Part shown: positions 35,942-44,459 of the stretch, piece after piece
Numbering within the stretch: the first letter of the stretch is position 1
Layout of the letters: every line of letters begins with the position of its first letter
Assembly (NCBI RefSeq): GCF_003946545.1
Contig: NZ_RHOA01000007.1
Coordinates: 1-64,000 of the forward strand
Length of the DNA: 64,000 bases
Origin: Levilactobacillus tangyuanensis
GTDB taxonomy: Bacteria > Bacillota > Bacilli > Lactobacillales > Lactobacillaceae
Reading direction: 5' to 3'
Translations under genes and position numbers: made by a program
Notes under the pieces: generated by a model
What the model saw: the letters and a program-made list of their open reading frames with translations, nothing else
Databases searched by the model: none
What the model was told of the DNA's origin: nothing

Positions 35942-36790
35942 ATGAAACGACTTAATTTGGCCCTGCTGGCACTCAGTTTGGGCGGCCTATTTGTCCTTGG
36001 CCTACCGGCCGTCATCGGCCACGCGGCGGCCACTAGTCAGACAACCTATCGTCAGGTGAGCCACTTAAAAAAAGTGAACTACTACACCAAGATTGGGGCC
36101 AACCGTTCCCACAATTACCCCGTCTATCGTACCGGTGGTGCCCAATCATCGGCTGCCAACGTGACCGCCATTAGCAACGGTCGCCATTTCGCCAACAAAC
36201 AGGTCCACATCACTCGCGAAGAGACGATGGCAGATGGCACCTGGCTTAAATTTACCTATAACCATAAAACGACCGGCTGGATTCACCGCAATGGCACCGT
36301 TAAATCTTACCGTTATCTCGCCGTTCCCCTCATCGGCCAACGGCCTCAGCTCCCAACCGGCTGTGAGATTACGGCAACGGCCATGATGCTTCAATATGCC
36401 GGGGCCAAGGTCACCAAGCTATCATTGGCTAAGGAAATGCCCCGCAGTTCCAACCCTAACAAGGGATTCATTGGCAGCCCATACAACAAGACCGGCTGGT
36501 GGGTTGCCCCCAAGGGCCTGATGTCCACGGTCAAGAAGCATCTGGGAACGGCTAAAAACATGACCGGATCCTCCTTCAACCAAATGAAAACTCAGATCAA
36601 CAAGAACCATCCTGTCGTCATCTGGGCCGCCGGTCTCGATGGCTTCGATACCCACGCCATCACCCTTTCTGGCTACAGTAAGACGCGGGCCTACTATAAC
36701 GATCCCTGGACGAAGAAGAAAACCAGTATGACCATCAAGCGGCTACATACGCTGCGCAAACACGATGCCTACCGTGCCTTGAGTTATTAA
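35942..36790 (+). CDS. secreted C39-like cysteine peptidase with SH3-like region
   Basis: 282 residues. Signal peptide (cleavage near GHAAA-TS, about residue 30), an SH3/GW-like region (YPVYRTGG...TWLKFTYNHKTTGWIHRNG), then a peptidase_C39_2 domain with Cys in LPTGCEITATAMML, His in THAITLSGY and Asn/Asp in NDPW. Exported, probably wall-associated; the substrate may be peptidoglycan peptide or a surface protein. AAGGTGG precedes the ATG. No ABC transporter is attached, so it is not a bacteriocin processor. Confidence 0.85.
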   Translation: MKRLNLALLALSLGGLFVLGLPAVIGHAAATSQTTYRQVSHLKKVNYYTKIGANRSHNYPVYRTGGAQSSAANVTAISNGRHFANKQVHITREETMADGTWLKFTYNHKTTGWIHRNGTVKSYRYLAVPLIGQRPQLPTGCEITATAMMLQYAGAKVTKLSLAKEMPRSSNPNKGFIGSPYNKTGWWVAPKGLMSTVKKHLGTAKNMTGSSFNQMKTQINKNHPVVIWAAGLDGFDTHAITLSGYSKTRAYYNDPWTKKKTSMTIKRLHTLRKHDAYRALSY

Positions 36791-36811
36791 CCAACGCACC
36801 ATCGATCAAAA

Positions 36812-36854
36812 TTAACGGCGTCAGCGATCTTAATCGCTGACGCCGTTTGTCATT
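36812..36854. terminator. bidirectional terminator
   Basis: ACGGCGTCAGCGAT / ATCGCTGACGCCGT 14-bp stem between the C39-like gene and the convergent HAD gene. Confidence 0.9.
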
Positions 36855-37493
36855 TTATAACGTTAACAGATCGGCCGGTTTGGCCAAGATGTACGTGGGA
36901 TCCTCCGCCCTAACCGAGGCCGGATCGGCCGCCCCCCACATGGCCGCAACCGTCGAAACACCGGCATTTTTACCCATTTGCATGTCATACTTGGCATCGC
37001 CAATCATGACACTCTCGCTGGGATCCAAATGAAAGCGATCGACCAACGCCAAGATGCCATCGGGTGCCGGCTTGTAGTGATCCACCGTGTCGGATCCGCT
37101 GATCGCCTTGAAGGTGGTTCCCAATCCCACTTGATCCAGATTACGTTGCAGCGGAACGGAATGCTTACTGGAAACCACAAAGAGTTGGGCACCGCGTTCG
37201 TTCAATGCCGCTAAGGTCGTCGCCATCCCGTTAAACAGGGTGATGCCGAGCTTCTCGGCCTCCTGATACTGAGCCCGAAAGACGGTATACAGATCTTCCA
37301 ACGCCGTCGAGCTCAATGGCACCGCCGCCATCTTCGCAAATGACACCTCAATCGGCACGCCCATGTAGCTAACGACCACATCACGTTCGGGTGGCGTTAG
37401 GCCCTGCACCTCGAAGGCGCGTTGCGTCGCAATAACCGCGACGTCTCGGGTGTCGGCCAAGGTACTATCGAAATCGAATAAGAAATTTTGCAT
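36855..37493 (-). CDS. HAD family hydrolase (phosphoglycolate phosphatase-like)
   Basis: 212 residues. Motif I FDFDSTLAD (Asp7, Asp9), motif II FVVSSKHS, motif III HYKPAPDG and motif IV VMIGDAKYDMQMG are all present, with a helical cap between. Likely dephosphorylates a small sugar phosphate or nucleotide; Gph/PpaX are the nearest named relatives, but the substrate cannot be told. GAGGTGA precedes the ATG. Confidence 0.9.
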   Translation of the reverse strand: MQNFLFDFDSTLADTRDVAVIATQRAFEVQGLTPPERDVVVSYMGVPIEVSFAKMAAVPLSSTALEDLYTVFRAQYQEAEKLGITLFNGMATTLAALNERGAQLFVVSSKHSVPLQRNLDQVGLGTTFKAISGSDTVDHYKPAPDGILALVDRFHLDPSESVMIGDAKYDMQMGKNAGVSTVAAMWGAADPASVRAEDPTYILAKPADLLTL

Positions 37494-37552
37494 ACTCGCT
37501 TCACCTCATCAGTTTGGTTGAGACTCATTGAACACATTTTACCCTTTGCGAC

Positions 37553-37587
37553 TAAAAAAATACCAGCCCCGCGGACTGGTATTTTCT
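37553..37587 (-). terminator. terminator of pepC
   Basis: AATACCAGtCCGC / GCGGgGCTGGTATT-type hairpin with T7 on the minus strand. Confidence 0.88.
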
Positions 37588-37594
37588 AATAATT

Positions 37595-38926
37595 TTATTG
37601 TAAGGGATCCCACGCCGGTAATTCCTCTGGCGTCGTTTCCAACAGGGCCTGTTGCTCGGTGCTCAAGTAACGTTTATGCACAACCACTTCGTAGACAAAA
37701 TCATTCATCCAATCATCCGACATCACGAAGTAACCCTTGTCACCATTCTTTTCGCCCCAACTATTTTCAACCTTCCAACGCACCGGGTCCCGGTGTACCA
37801 GATCGACCCCCGTCAGCGTCATGGCATGAGACACCGCGGCTTCGCCATAGGCTAATCGTTCCGCCTTGGTCAGGCTGAGGTCAACACCAAACAGATCCGC
37901 CGTACGATAGAGCTGACTATCTAAGAACCCTCGTTCACGACTCATCTGTTGGAGCACATCGTTACCAAACCAGACCGTTTCACCGCCCTGGAGTTGATCG
38001 ATCGCCGTCTTCTTCAACACATCCATCGGTAAATTCAGGAAGGTGATGGCCTTGCCACCAACAATGTTATCTTGGCTAGGCAGGCTATACAGTCGATTAA
38101 ACGGCTTGTCGGGTGAATTCGTCACCACCACGTAGTCATCCAGATCAACATTAAAGTATTTATCGAAGAAGCCCTTCGGCGTCAAGTTGGCATCCCGGTG
38201 ATAGACCTGCTTGTCGTCCTTGTAGGCCAAATCAAAGGTGTTTGGCGGCTCGCCAAACGAATAGGCCGCCATCCGATAGACTTCCTTCAGGGCCTTGGAA
38301 CGCACGGCCGCAATCTCGGAATCACTGGCACCGGTAGCAACGAGCCGCCGCAATGCCACGGCGTCCTTCCTAAGCTTCAGGTCAAGAGTTGCCGCAAACC
38401 CCGTCGTATCATTGGTGTTAAACGATTCGGGCATCGCGCTGGCCGGCACCACGCCATACTTCTGAACCAACGCGGCACCCATGGCCCACTGGCCACCATC
38501 CTCACCCGGTCGACTGAGGTAAAAGGCGACTTCTCGGTCGCTCACCGGTTTCTGTGCCGTACGCAAAATATTGTCATAGAAGATGTTGGCCCGCTCAACC
38601 TTATCCCAGAAGAACAGGTAACTCTCAGATAATTCAAAGTCCTTCACGTGATACTTAGCCGCGAACTGGTGGCGAATGGTATTCAGCGTTGAGAATAGCC
38701 AACACCGACCGGAATGCTTCTGGTTGGCCACCTTCCCCGTGTCCAGTTCCACGGAAAAGGCTCGGTTCAAACGAACCGCCGCTTGAGGGTCCTCCGAAGC
38801 GGCTAGGACACCGTTCTTAATGACCGCTCGACTAATCACATCGTGTGCCGGTTGATTTTGGAGGTCAGCGTGTAGGTCCGCCGTCTCGATGGCGTCCAAC
38901 ACGTGCCCATTCTTAATGTCTGGCAT
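37595..38926 (-). CDS. pepC: aminopeptidase C (bleomycin hydrolase family)
   Basis: 443-residue cytoplasmic cysteine aminopeptidase of family C1B that trims peptides from milk or plant protein. Catalytic Cys75 in QKHSGRCWLFS, His in VSHAMTLTG and Asn in VENSWG are intact, as is the C-terminal end used by the family. GAGGAG precedes the ATG. Upstream of the HAD gene but separated by a terminator. Confidence 0.95.
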   Translation of the reverse strand: MPDIKNGHVLDAIETADLHADLQNQPAHDVISRAVIKNGVLAASEDPQAAVRLNRAFSVELDTGKVANQKHSGRCWLFSTLNTIRHQFAAKYHVKDFELSESYLFFWDKVERANIFYDNILRTAQKPVSDREVAFYLSRPGEDGGQWAMGAALVQKYGVVPASAMPESFNTNDTTGFAATLDLKLRKDAVALRRLVATGASDSEIAAVRSKALKEVYRMAAYSFGEPPNTFDLAYKDDKQVYHRDANLTPKGFFDKYFNVDLDDYVVVTNSPDKPFNRLYSLPSQDNIVGGKAITFLNLPMDVLKKTAIDQLQGGETVWFGNDVLQQMSRERGFLDSQLYRTADLFGVDLSLTKAERLAYGEAAVSHAMTLTGVDLVHRDPVRWKVENSWGEKNGDKGYFVMSDDWMNDFVYEVVVHKRYLSTEQQALLETTPEELPAWDPLQ

Positions 38927-39045
38927 AAGCTAACTCCTCTCGTTCTTGGATTTCTCATTAGAATCTCATAATAAGCATTGGCCTAATTCTAGCGCTTCTC
39001 TCCGTGGAAGGCAATCTTCCCGGCGTTCATGGGACAGTGGCTAAA

Positions 39046-39080
39046 CAAAAACGGTGGTGCCCATTGAAGGGTCACCACCG
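39046..39080 (-). terminator. terminator of 39095-39628
   Basis: CGGTGGTGaCC / GGgCACCACCG stem with T5 on the minus strand. Confidence 0.85.
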
Positions 39081-39094
39081 CGATAACTTTCTAA

Positions 39095-39628
39095 TTAGAA
39101 TTTAGCCAGCCATTGATTCATGGTGTAGTAACTCCCAATATTCTTGAAGACCGACTTGTGATTGTAGACCTTCACGTAGAGGTCCTTCTTGATCGGCTTC
39201 TTCGTGTAGATATGCGCATATTCAAATAAAATATGCATCAAAACGGTTTGCTTCTTACCATTGACTTTCCAATTCTTGACGACGATCCAATTGTCTGGGT
39301 AGGTTTGGTTATCCCAACCGTATTCTTGGGTCTTGTAAAAACCATAGCTGTTCTTACGAATCGACAATTTGGCCGTATATGACCCAACGTGACCATTGAC
39401 CTTGGACCGTGAGGTGATGTGGTTCTTGGAAAATTTATCCCGACAAACATACTTGCTAGACTTGTCATAGTGATACCAATTCCGCCGAAACGCCTTTGGC
39501 ACACTACTGGTCTTATGATAGCTGACAGACTTAGCGGCTGCCGTTTGTGGGTTAGCTAGGCCGGCAAACAGTGCGACCATGACTAACAAGACCATCCCCA
39601 AAATCTTCTTAACCCGTTTTGAATTCAT
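39095..39628 (-). CDS. secreted hypothetical protein
   Basis: 177 residues with a clear signal peptide (basic MNSKRVKK, hydrophobic core, cleavage near TAAA-KSV). The mature part is basic and rich in Lys, Tyr and Ser (pI high) and not recognised. It resembles small secreted Lactobacillus proteins of unknown role. The ATG at 39628 is preceded by GGAGGAG at eight bases; an upstream in-frame ATG has no site. Monocistronic. Confidence 0.72.
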   Translation of the reverse strand: MNSKRVKKILGMVLLVMVALFAGLANPQTAAAKSVSYHKTSSVPKAFRRNWYHYDKSSKYVCRDKFSKNHITSRSKVNGHVGSYTAKLSIRKNSYGFYKTQEYGWDNQTYPDNWIVVKNWKVNGKKQTVLMHILFEYAHIYTKKPIKKDLYVKVYNHKSVFKNIGSYYTMNQWLAKF

Positions 39629-39723
39629 ATTTCCGTCTCCTCCAGAATTGTTCATCAGAATAATAAAACACCTTCAACACCGATAACACGATTATATAAC
39701 TTCGTAACTAATAATCATAGAAC

Positions 39724-39752
39724 AAAAAAGCCCAGCATTCGCTGGACTATCA
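39724..39752 (-). terminator. terminator of MarR gene
   Basis: GTCCAGC / GCTGGGC stem with T6 on the minus strand. Confidence 0.8.
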
Positions 39753-39782
39753 GTCGTTTAGGCTTATTCATTGTGCTCGCCA

Positions 39783-40238
39783 CTACTCCGCTTCATCCGG
39801 CGTTTCATTGGCAACGGCCCGCAAGGCCAACTGACGAATCTGGCCCACCAACTCGTCGTGTTGCTCGGTGGGAATATCCGTGAGTAACTGGTCGGCTATG
39901 TGCTGCCTAATCGCCACGATATCAGGATAAATAGTCTCACCACGTTTCGTCAGGGATAACTCGTAGACTCGTTTGTCCGTCTTGGACTGGCGCTTACGCA
40001 CATAACCCAGGTTAACCAATTGATTAACCGCTCGCGTCACGTTACTAGGATTCAGATAAGTCAAATTGATCAGCTTATCCTGCGTGAGTCGGGGCTGCTC
40101 GTGAATTCTGAGAATATAATAGTACATACTGGCATTCAGTCGATAAGGCTGGAGACGCCGATCGAGCGCAATCCGGGTATAACGATTGGCAATGGATAAC
40201 CATTTTAAGATGTCTGGATCGTTGCTACTATTGACCAT
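39783..40238 (-). CDS. MarR family regulator
   Basis: 151 residues. The winged HTH is visible: LTQDKLINLTYLNPSNVTRAVNQL (recognition helix) and the wing RKRQSKTDKRVYELSLTKRG. The ATG at 40238 has GGAAGGAGA upstream; a longer reading frame exists but lacks a site. Targets are unknown; lepB upstream has its own terminator, so it is not its operon partner. A near-consensus promoter precedes it. Confidence 0.9.
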   Translation of the reverse strand: MVNSSNDPDILKWLSIANRYTRIALDRRLQPYRLNASMYYYILRIHEQPRLTQDKLINLTYLNPSNVTRAVNQLVNLGYVRKRQSKTDKRVYELSLTKRGETIYPDIVAIRQHIADQLLTDIPTEQHDELVGQIRQLALRAVANETPDEAE

Positions 40239-40269
40239 AAGCGGTCTCCTTCCTAAATTTACGTGCGCA

Positions 40270-40298
40270 AGTATAAGCCACCTCATAGGAAATATCAA
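40270..40298 (-). promoter_or_regulatory. promoter of MarR gene
   Basis: Minus-strand TTGATA (40293-40298), 17-bp spacer, TATACT (40270-40275). The following TTGCGCACGTAA is an imperfect inverted repeat that could be an autoregulatory MarR site. Confidence 0.65.
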
Positions 40299-40311
40299 GG
40301 GCGCTTTGCCG

Positions 40312-40355
40312 AAAAAAACGTGATCCCAACGCCCATTGCGTCAACGACCACGTTT
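40312..40355 (-). terminator. terminator of lepB
   Basis: AACGTGgTCgTTGACGC / GCGTTGGgAtCACGTT stem with T7 on the minus strand, loop AATGG. Confidence 0.82.
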
Positions 40356-40358
40356 CAT

Positions 40359-40943
40359 TTAATAAGCTAGATTATTAACATTAGCGCGCTTGGTCTTGTT
40401 GGATGCCCAAACTGGCACCTTAACAACCCCGAGGACCTTGTCCTTATTGACGAAGCCCCAGTAGCGACTATCATTCGACACACTCCGATGATCCCCGAGG
40501 ACAAAGTACTTCCCCTTTGGAACCACCGTGGTGCCGTTACCCCAGCCGTTCGTCTTTTGCAGACTAGCGAGGGTCCAGTTCCCGGTTCCGGAAGTTTGTT
40601 CCGACTTGCTGATGAAGCCCTGATTGATCTTCTTCTTGTTGACATAGATGTAACCATTCTTACTGGTTACGGTGTCACCAGGCAGGCCAATCACCCGCTT
40701 CACGTAGTTCGTGTTGGCCTTGGCCGCAGGATCTTCCCCGTGAGCATCGAAAACAATGACACTTAGGTGTTTAATCTTAGATTGCTTGAAGGCGAAAACC
40801 TTCTCGTTGTTATCCAGGTTAGGCTCCATCGATGGACCGTCGACCCGAACCCGGGTGAAGACAAACTGCTTAATGGCAAGGGCAATCGCTAACCCAATGA
40901 CCACCGGAATAATCCAACTCATGACTTCTTTTAGTGCTTTCAT
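40359..40943 (-). CDS. lepB: signal peptidase I
   Basis: 194 residues, one N-terminal membrane segment (about 10-28). It cleaves signal peptides on the outer face of the membrane with a Ser/Lys dyad: Ser38 in GPSMEPNL and Lys82 in YVKRVIGLPGD. The conserved box GDHRSVSNDSRYWG is also present. AGGAGTC precedes the ATG. Monocistronic, between the MarR gene and the MFS exporter. Confidence 0.94.
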   Translation of the reverse strand: MKALKEVMSWIIPVVIGLAIALAIKQFVFTRVRVDGPSMEPNLDNNEKVFAFKQSKIKHLSVIVFDAHGEDPAAKANTNYVKRVIGLPGDTVTSKNGYIYVNKKKINQGFISKSEQTSGTGNWTLASLQKTNGWGNGTTVVPKGKYFVLGDHRSVSNDSRYWGFVNKDKVLGVVKVPVWASNKTKRANVNNLAY

Positions 40944-41131
40944 GGCGTGTGACTCCTCATTCTTAAATTAGATTAATTAGGTACTGTTATCATACACCCC
41001 GACGCCTGGCCGTAAAACAAGTCGTTGATAGGGTCACCTGTAATTTTACCATTTAACCTTGCAAAACCCTACGCTTTCCCCGAATTTAATGAAGTCGTCA
41101 TAAATTTGCTAACTCAACGTTAAAACGGCGC

Positions 41132-41160
41132 TTGCAAATTCCGCTTTTTCCGGCAATAAT
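41132..41160 (+). promoter_or_regulatory. promoter of MFS exporter
   Basis: TTGCAA (41132-41137), 17-bp spacer, AATAAT (41155-41160). The start site near 41167 gives a leader of about 143 nt that contains the whole structured element. Confidence 0.6.
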
Positions 41161-41179
41161 AGAGGAATACTTAAATTAT

Positions 41180-41239
41180 CTAGACCATTCCCTGGGCCGC
41201 ACTCTGCTAAGCAGATTAGCGGTCCAGTACTGTTTCTAG
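41180..41239 (+). ncRNA. three-tier stem-loop in the MFS exporter leader
   Basis: Three nested helices: CTAGA (41180-41184)/TCTAG (41235-41239), TGGGCCGC (41193-41200)/GCGGTCCA (41219-41226, one G-T pair) and CTGC (41204-41207)/GCAG (41211-41214) with loop TAA. No U tract follows, so it is not a terminator. It may be a cis-acting sensor or an mRNA stabiliser. It does not match a riboswitch class that I know. Confidence 0.5.
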
Positions 41240-41309
41240 CAAATATAAATTATGTAATAACCCCCGCCATCATCACCTTCGATGGCTAAAAAACGGAAAG
41301 GACTGACTG

Positions 41310-42509
41310 TTGTTGAATACTGCCATTTCACGGCGTAAACTCATCTGGCTCACACTGTTACTAGGAACGGTCAGTGCAACTGGCCCCTTGGCCATTGACC
41401 TTTACTTACCGGCCTTGCCGGAAATGAAAACCCAATTTGCCACCAGCGCCTCACTGATGCAGCTCAGTATCACGAGTTGTCTCATCGGCCTCGCCTTGGG
41501 CCAATTGATTGCTGGCCCCTTATCCGACCAATATGGCCGGCGAAAGCCCTTGATTGCGGGCTTCATCCTATTTGGACTCGCTTCATTAGCCATGGCCTTC
41601 ATTCATTCGATTACCTTACTAATCATTCTCCGCTTCGTGCAGGGGCTGGCCGGCGCCACCGGCCAGGTCATGGCTCGGGCGGTGGCCCGCGACCTCTTCT
41701 CCGGTCAACGACTCACCCACTTCTATGCCCTCCTCAACACCGTCAACGGGGTCTTCCCCATCATTGCCCCGATCATTGGGGGCTTCATGATTCACTACGT
41801 CGACTGGCAGGCCATCTTCGTGCTGTTGGCCGTCATTGGGGTCCTGATTGCGCTAGCCGTGGCCTTCGGCCTACCGGAATCCCTTCCGGTCGATCGACGC
41901 CAAACGGGGGGCTTCAGCGCCTCGTTGCTCGCCATGGGCAAGCTGACCGTTCAGCCCAGCTTCTGGCCATTAATTCTCGCCACTGGACTGGTTTACGGTG
42001 CGCTGTTTGCCTACATTTCGGCCTCAACCTTCGTCTTTCAGACGGGGTTTGGGATGGCGCCGCAGACGTTTAGCCTGCTATACGCCTTCAACGGTTTGGG
42101 CATCGTGGTCGGGAGTAACTTACCCGGCTGGCTGATCAAGTACTTCACCAACCGCCAACAGGTTACCGGCCTACTGACCCTGGCCGCCATCGTCAGTGCC
42201 ATTATGATTGCCTCCTTACTCTTCCCGGCCAGCGTTTGGCTAGTTAGTGGTCTGATCCTGATCCTGGTCGTCCTGATTGGGGCGCTACTAACCCTCACGG
42301 TTACCATCATCATGGACCAAGCCACCCACAACGCCGGGAGTGCTTCCGCCGTCATCGGCCTCTCACAGGATGCCTGCGGTGGACTGGTATCGCCCTTGGT
42401 TGGCCTGTCCGGAAAGTCTTACGCCGCCATGGGCGTCATGCTCTTCCTGTGTAGTGCTGGGGCCCTGGGCCTCGTTAAATATCAACAACGACTCACCCCT
42501 GAATCTTAA
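41310..42509 (+). CDS. MFS multidrug exporter (Bcr/CflA family)
   Basis: 399 residues, 12 predicted membrane segments. LAIDLYLPALPEM at the first helix and the loop GPLSDQYGRRKPLI (MFS motif A) mark the Bcr/CflA drug-proton antiporters. The start is TTG at 41310 (a second TTG follows) with AAAGGA eight bases upstream. A structured leader precedes it, so expression may respond to a drug or to translation stress. A bidirectional terminator follows. Confidence 0.92.
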   Translation: MLNTAISRRKLIWLTLLLGTVSATGPLAIDLYLPALPEMKTQFATSASLMQLSITSCLIGLALGQLIAGPLSDQYGRRKPLIAGFILFGLASLAMAFIHSITLLIILRFVQGLAGATGQVMARAVARDLFSGQRLTHFYALLNTVNGVFPIIAPIIGGFMIHYVDWQAIFVLLAVIGVLIALAVAFGLPESLPVDRRQTGGFSASLLAMGKLTVQPSFWPLILATGLVYGALFAYISASTFVFQTGFGMAPQTFSLLYAFNGLGIVVGSNLPGWLIKYFTNRQQVTGLLTLAAIVSAIMIASLLFPASVWLVSGLILILVVLIGALLTLTVTIIMDQATHNAGSASAVIGLSQDACGGLVSPLVGLSGKSYAAMGVMLFLCSAGALGLVKYQQRLTPES

Positions 42510-42511
42510 CG

Positions 42512-42554
42512 AAAAGCCACCCGAGATTAATTTCTCAGGTGGCTCTTTTTATTA
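42512..42554. terminator. bidirectional terminator
   Basis: AGCCACCcGAGATTAA / TTTCTCaGGTGGCT stem followed by TTTTTATT, between convergent genes. Confidence 0.88.
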
Positions 42555-43760
42555 GTCGTGTTGGCTCCATTGCGTGAGCTGGGCGACGACATTTTTCAAA
42601 ATTTTAATGCCCAATTGGTAATCGGGTTCTGAGCCCATCATCCGAAAGGCTAACGTCCACGTGTCATGATAGATGCTGACGGTGAGTTGAAAATGCGGCA
42701 TGGTTCGGTAAGCACCCGCAAAATAGATTTGTGTGACCGCAATGCCGGCAAAGTCCAACCGCGTGTGGTCGATGTGCCCGAAGTTAGCAAAGGAGATCGG
42801 GGCCTGCGGCTTAAATTTTCCGGCTAGCCGGCGCACGATCACGGGTGGTAAGGCCCGACTCATGCGATTCACCTCAACCAGCGGCGGTAAGTACGCCAAT
42901 CGGTCCCGCAATTCGCTAATGGTGGCCTGCGTGCGTGGCACCACGTTCTGCAGTGTGTCGCCATCGCCGATTTCAATTTTCAACGGCATTTCACTCGTCA
43001 TGTTAGCCACCTGAACCACGTTGGTGGCGCTCACGGGGCCGTGTAACCGCAGATCGACCTGAACAGGAATCACCAACTGGCGTTCACCCGTCACTGCCGA
43101 CAACGACAGGGCATAGGCCGACAGGAGCACCGCATTCATGGTAACCCCCTGAAGGTGCGCCTTTTGCCGCATCCGTCGACTTATAACCTGGGAAATAATG
43201 GCTTCCCCGCGGTGATGGTGAATATCCCCCCGTTGCGCGGGCACCTTCTCAGCCGTGCGTTCATCCGTTGCCGGCAGTGGTCGGTGAGGATGCCGCAGAT
43301 GTTGTAAAATCTTCCGCACGCCTCGTTCATTGGTAAAGTTGGTCAGATCCTCGCCGGAGTACGCTGCCGCCAGTAGATAAAGGTAGTGCTTAAACCCCTC
43401 ACCATCGGTTAATAGACTGCTCATCACCAATCGAATCTGGTCATACGTTTCATAGTGAATCACTTGAATTTTTAGTTGCGGACCCGCTTCAACATCGAAT
43501 TGGGCGCGGCCGGGGTCGTGACTTTCCGTGTACTCACTGATCACGGCGTCTAGGGTTTCATGATCCACCTCAAACCGATTCCATTTAAGGTTATACCGTC
43601 CCAACACTTGGGGAACGACCGTCTGCGTGGTTGCTACCGCATCCTTAAGTCGGGCCACATCAATCGGTTGGGTTAAGCTCAACGTACATTCCAATAATGG
43701 ATACGTCTGAATTGGATCTAAAGTCGCTAGTAAATCCAACGGCTCGCCATGGTAAATCAT
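42552..43760 (-). CDS. condensation-domain-like protein (CAT-like fold)
   Basis: 402 residues resembling stand-alone condensation/acyltransferase proteins (COG4908 type) with the two-lobed chloramphenicol-acetyltransferase fold. The usual HHxxxDG active-site motif appears as SSLLTDG in VMSSLLTDGEGF: Asp and Gly remain but both His are replaced by Ser. The second lobe holds FANFGHIDH (DFG-like). The classical acyl transfer is therefore doubtful. No NRPS or carrier protein is nearby. GGAGGGG precedes the ATG. Confidence 0.75.
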   Translation of the reverse strand: MIYHGEPLDLLATLDPIQTYPLLECTLSLTQPIDVARLKDAVATTQTVVPQVLGRYNLKWNRFEVDHETLDAVISEYTESHDPGRAQFDVEAGPQLKIQVIHYETYDQIRLVMSSLLTDGEGFKHYLYLLAAAYSGEDLTNFTNERGVRKILQHLRHPHRPLPATDERTAEKVPAQRGDIHHHRGEAIISQVISRRMRQKAHLQGVTMNAVLLSAYALSLSAVTGERQLVIPVQVDLRLHGPVSATNVVQVANMTSEMPLKIEIGDGDTLQNVVPRTQATISELRDRLAYLPPLVEVNRMSRALPPVIVRRLAGKFKPQAPISFANFGHIDHTRLDFAGIAVTQIYFAGAYRTMPHFQLTVSIYHDTWTLAFRMMGSEPDYQLGIKILKNVVAQLTQWSQHD

Positions 43761-43934
43761 GCGAACACCCCTCCTTGCCTTAATTAGTCTCAGTATAGCA
43801 AAGGCGTTACGTTAACCACCAAGATTCAATCTAACTATTGGCAAAAATTAATAAAGCTGTAATCTATGGCTTAGTCGTCACCCCTGATGGACTCTGTTAG
43901 AATGAAGTTATTACTAAATCCATGAGGTGATGTT

Positions 43935-44459
43935 ATGACTCAAGCTTCCGAACCCGTATCTTGTAATGCGACGCTGATCGTTACCAGTCATCGCGTTTTT
44001 CAGGCCGACTTGAATGAACACGCGACCGTGTTTGGCGGAAAAATTCTTTCTCTGGTAGATGACAGTGCTTCAGTTGCCGCCGTCCGGCTAACTCATAAGA
44101 CGGTGGTGACCGCCTCGTTTGACCACGTCAGCTTCTTGGCTCCCTTCCGTCTCGATGACTCGATGGACCTAGAAGCCTACGTCTGCGGCACTGGAACGCG
44201 ATCTCTCGAGGTCTTCGTGAAAATCATCGGCGAAAACCTGACCACGGGTGACCGTTTCGTTGGGTTCACTTGCTTCATTACCTACGTCATCGAGGATCAA
44301 ACGATTAGCGAGCCGCTTCCCGCCATGAAACCGGTGACCGAGGAACAACGTTATCTCTGTGCCGGTTACGCCGCTCGAGCTGCGCAACGACGGGAACGCC
44401 GACAGGAACAGGTCGACCTAAATGCCCACGTGACAACGACCGCTCCCTGGCCAATCTAG
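43935..44459 (+). CDS. acyl-CoA thioesterase (hotdog fold)
   Basis: 174 residues of the YkhA/BACH type. The signature LNEHATVFGGKILSLVDDSASVAA (residues about 27-50) carries the catalytic Asn and Asp region. It hydrolyses acyl-CoA to acid and CoA, probably with broad chain length. GAGGTGA precedes the ATG. Its last bases overlap the convergent GNAT gene by 4. Confidence 0.88.
   Translation: MTQASEPVSCNATLIVTSHRVFQADLNEHATVFGGKILSLVDDSASVAAVRLTHKTVVTASFDHVSFLAPFRLDDSMDLEAYVCGTGTRSLEVFVKIIGENLTTGDRFVGFTCFITYVIEDQTISEPLPAMKPVTEEQRYLCAGYAARAAQRRERRQEQVDLNAHVTTTAPWPI

Noticed and set aside
35942-36790. Bacteriocin leader peptidase system
   Set aside because: The C39-like protein is secreted and has no ABC transporter or bacteriocin gene beside it.
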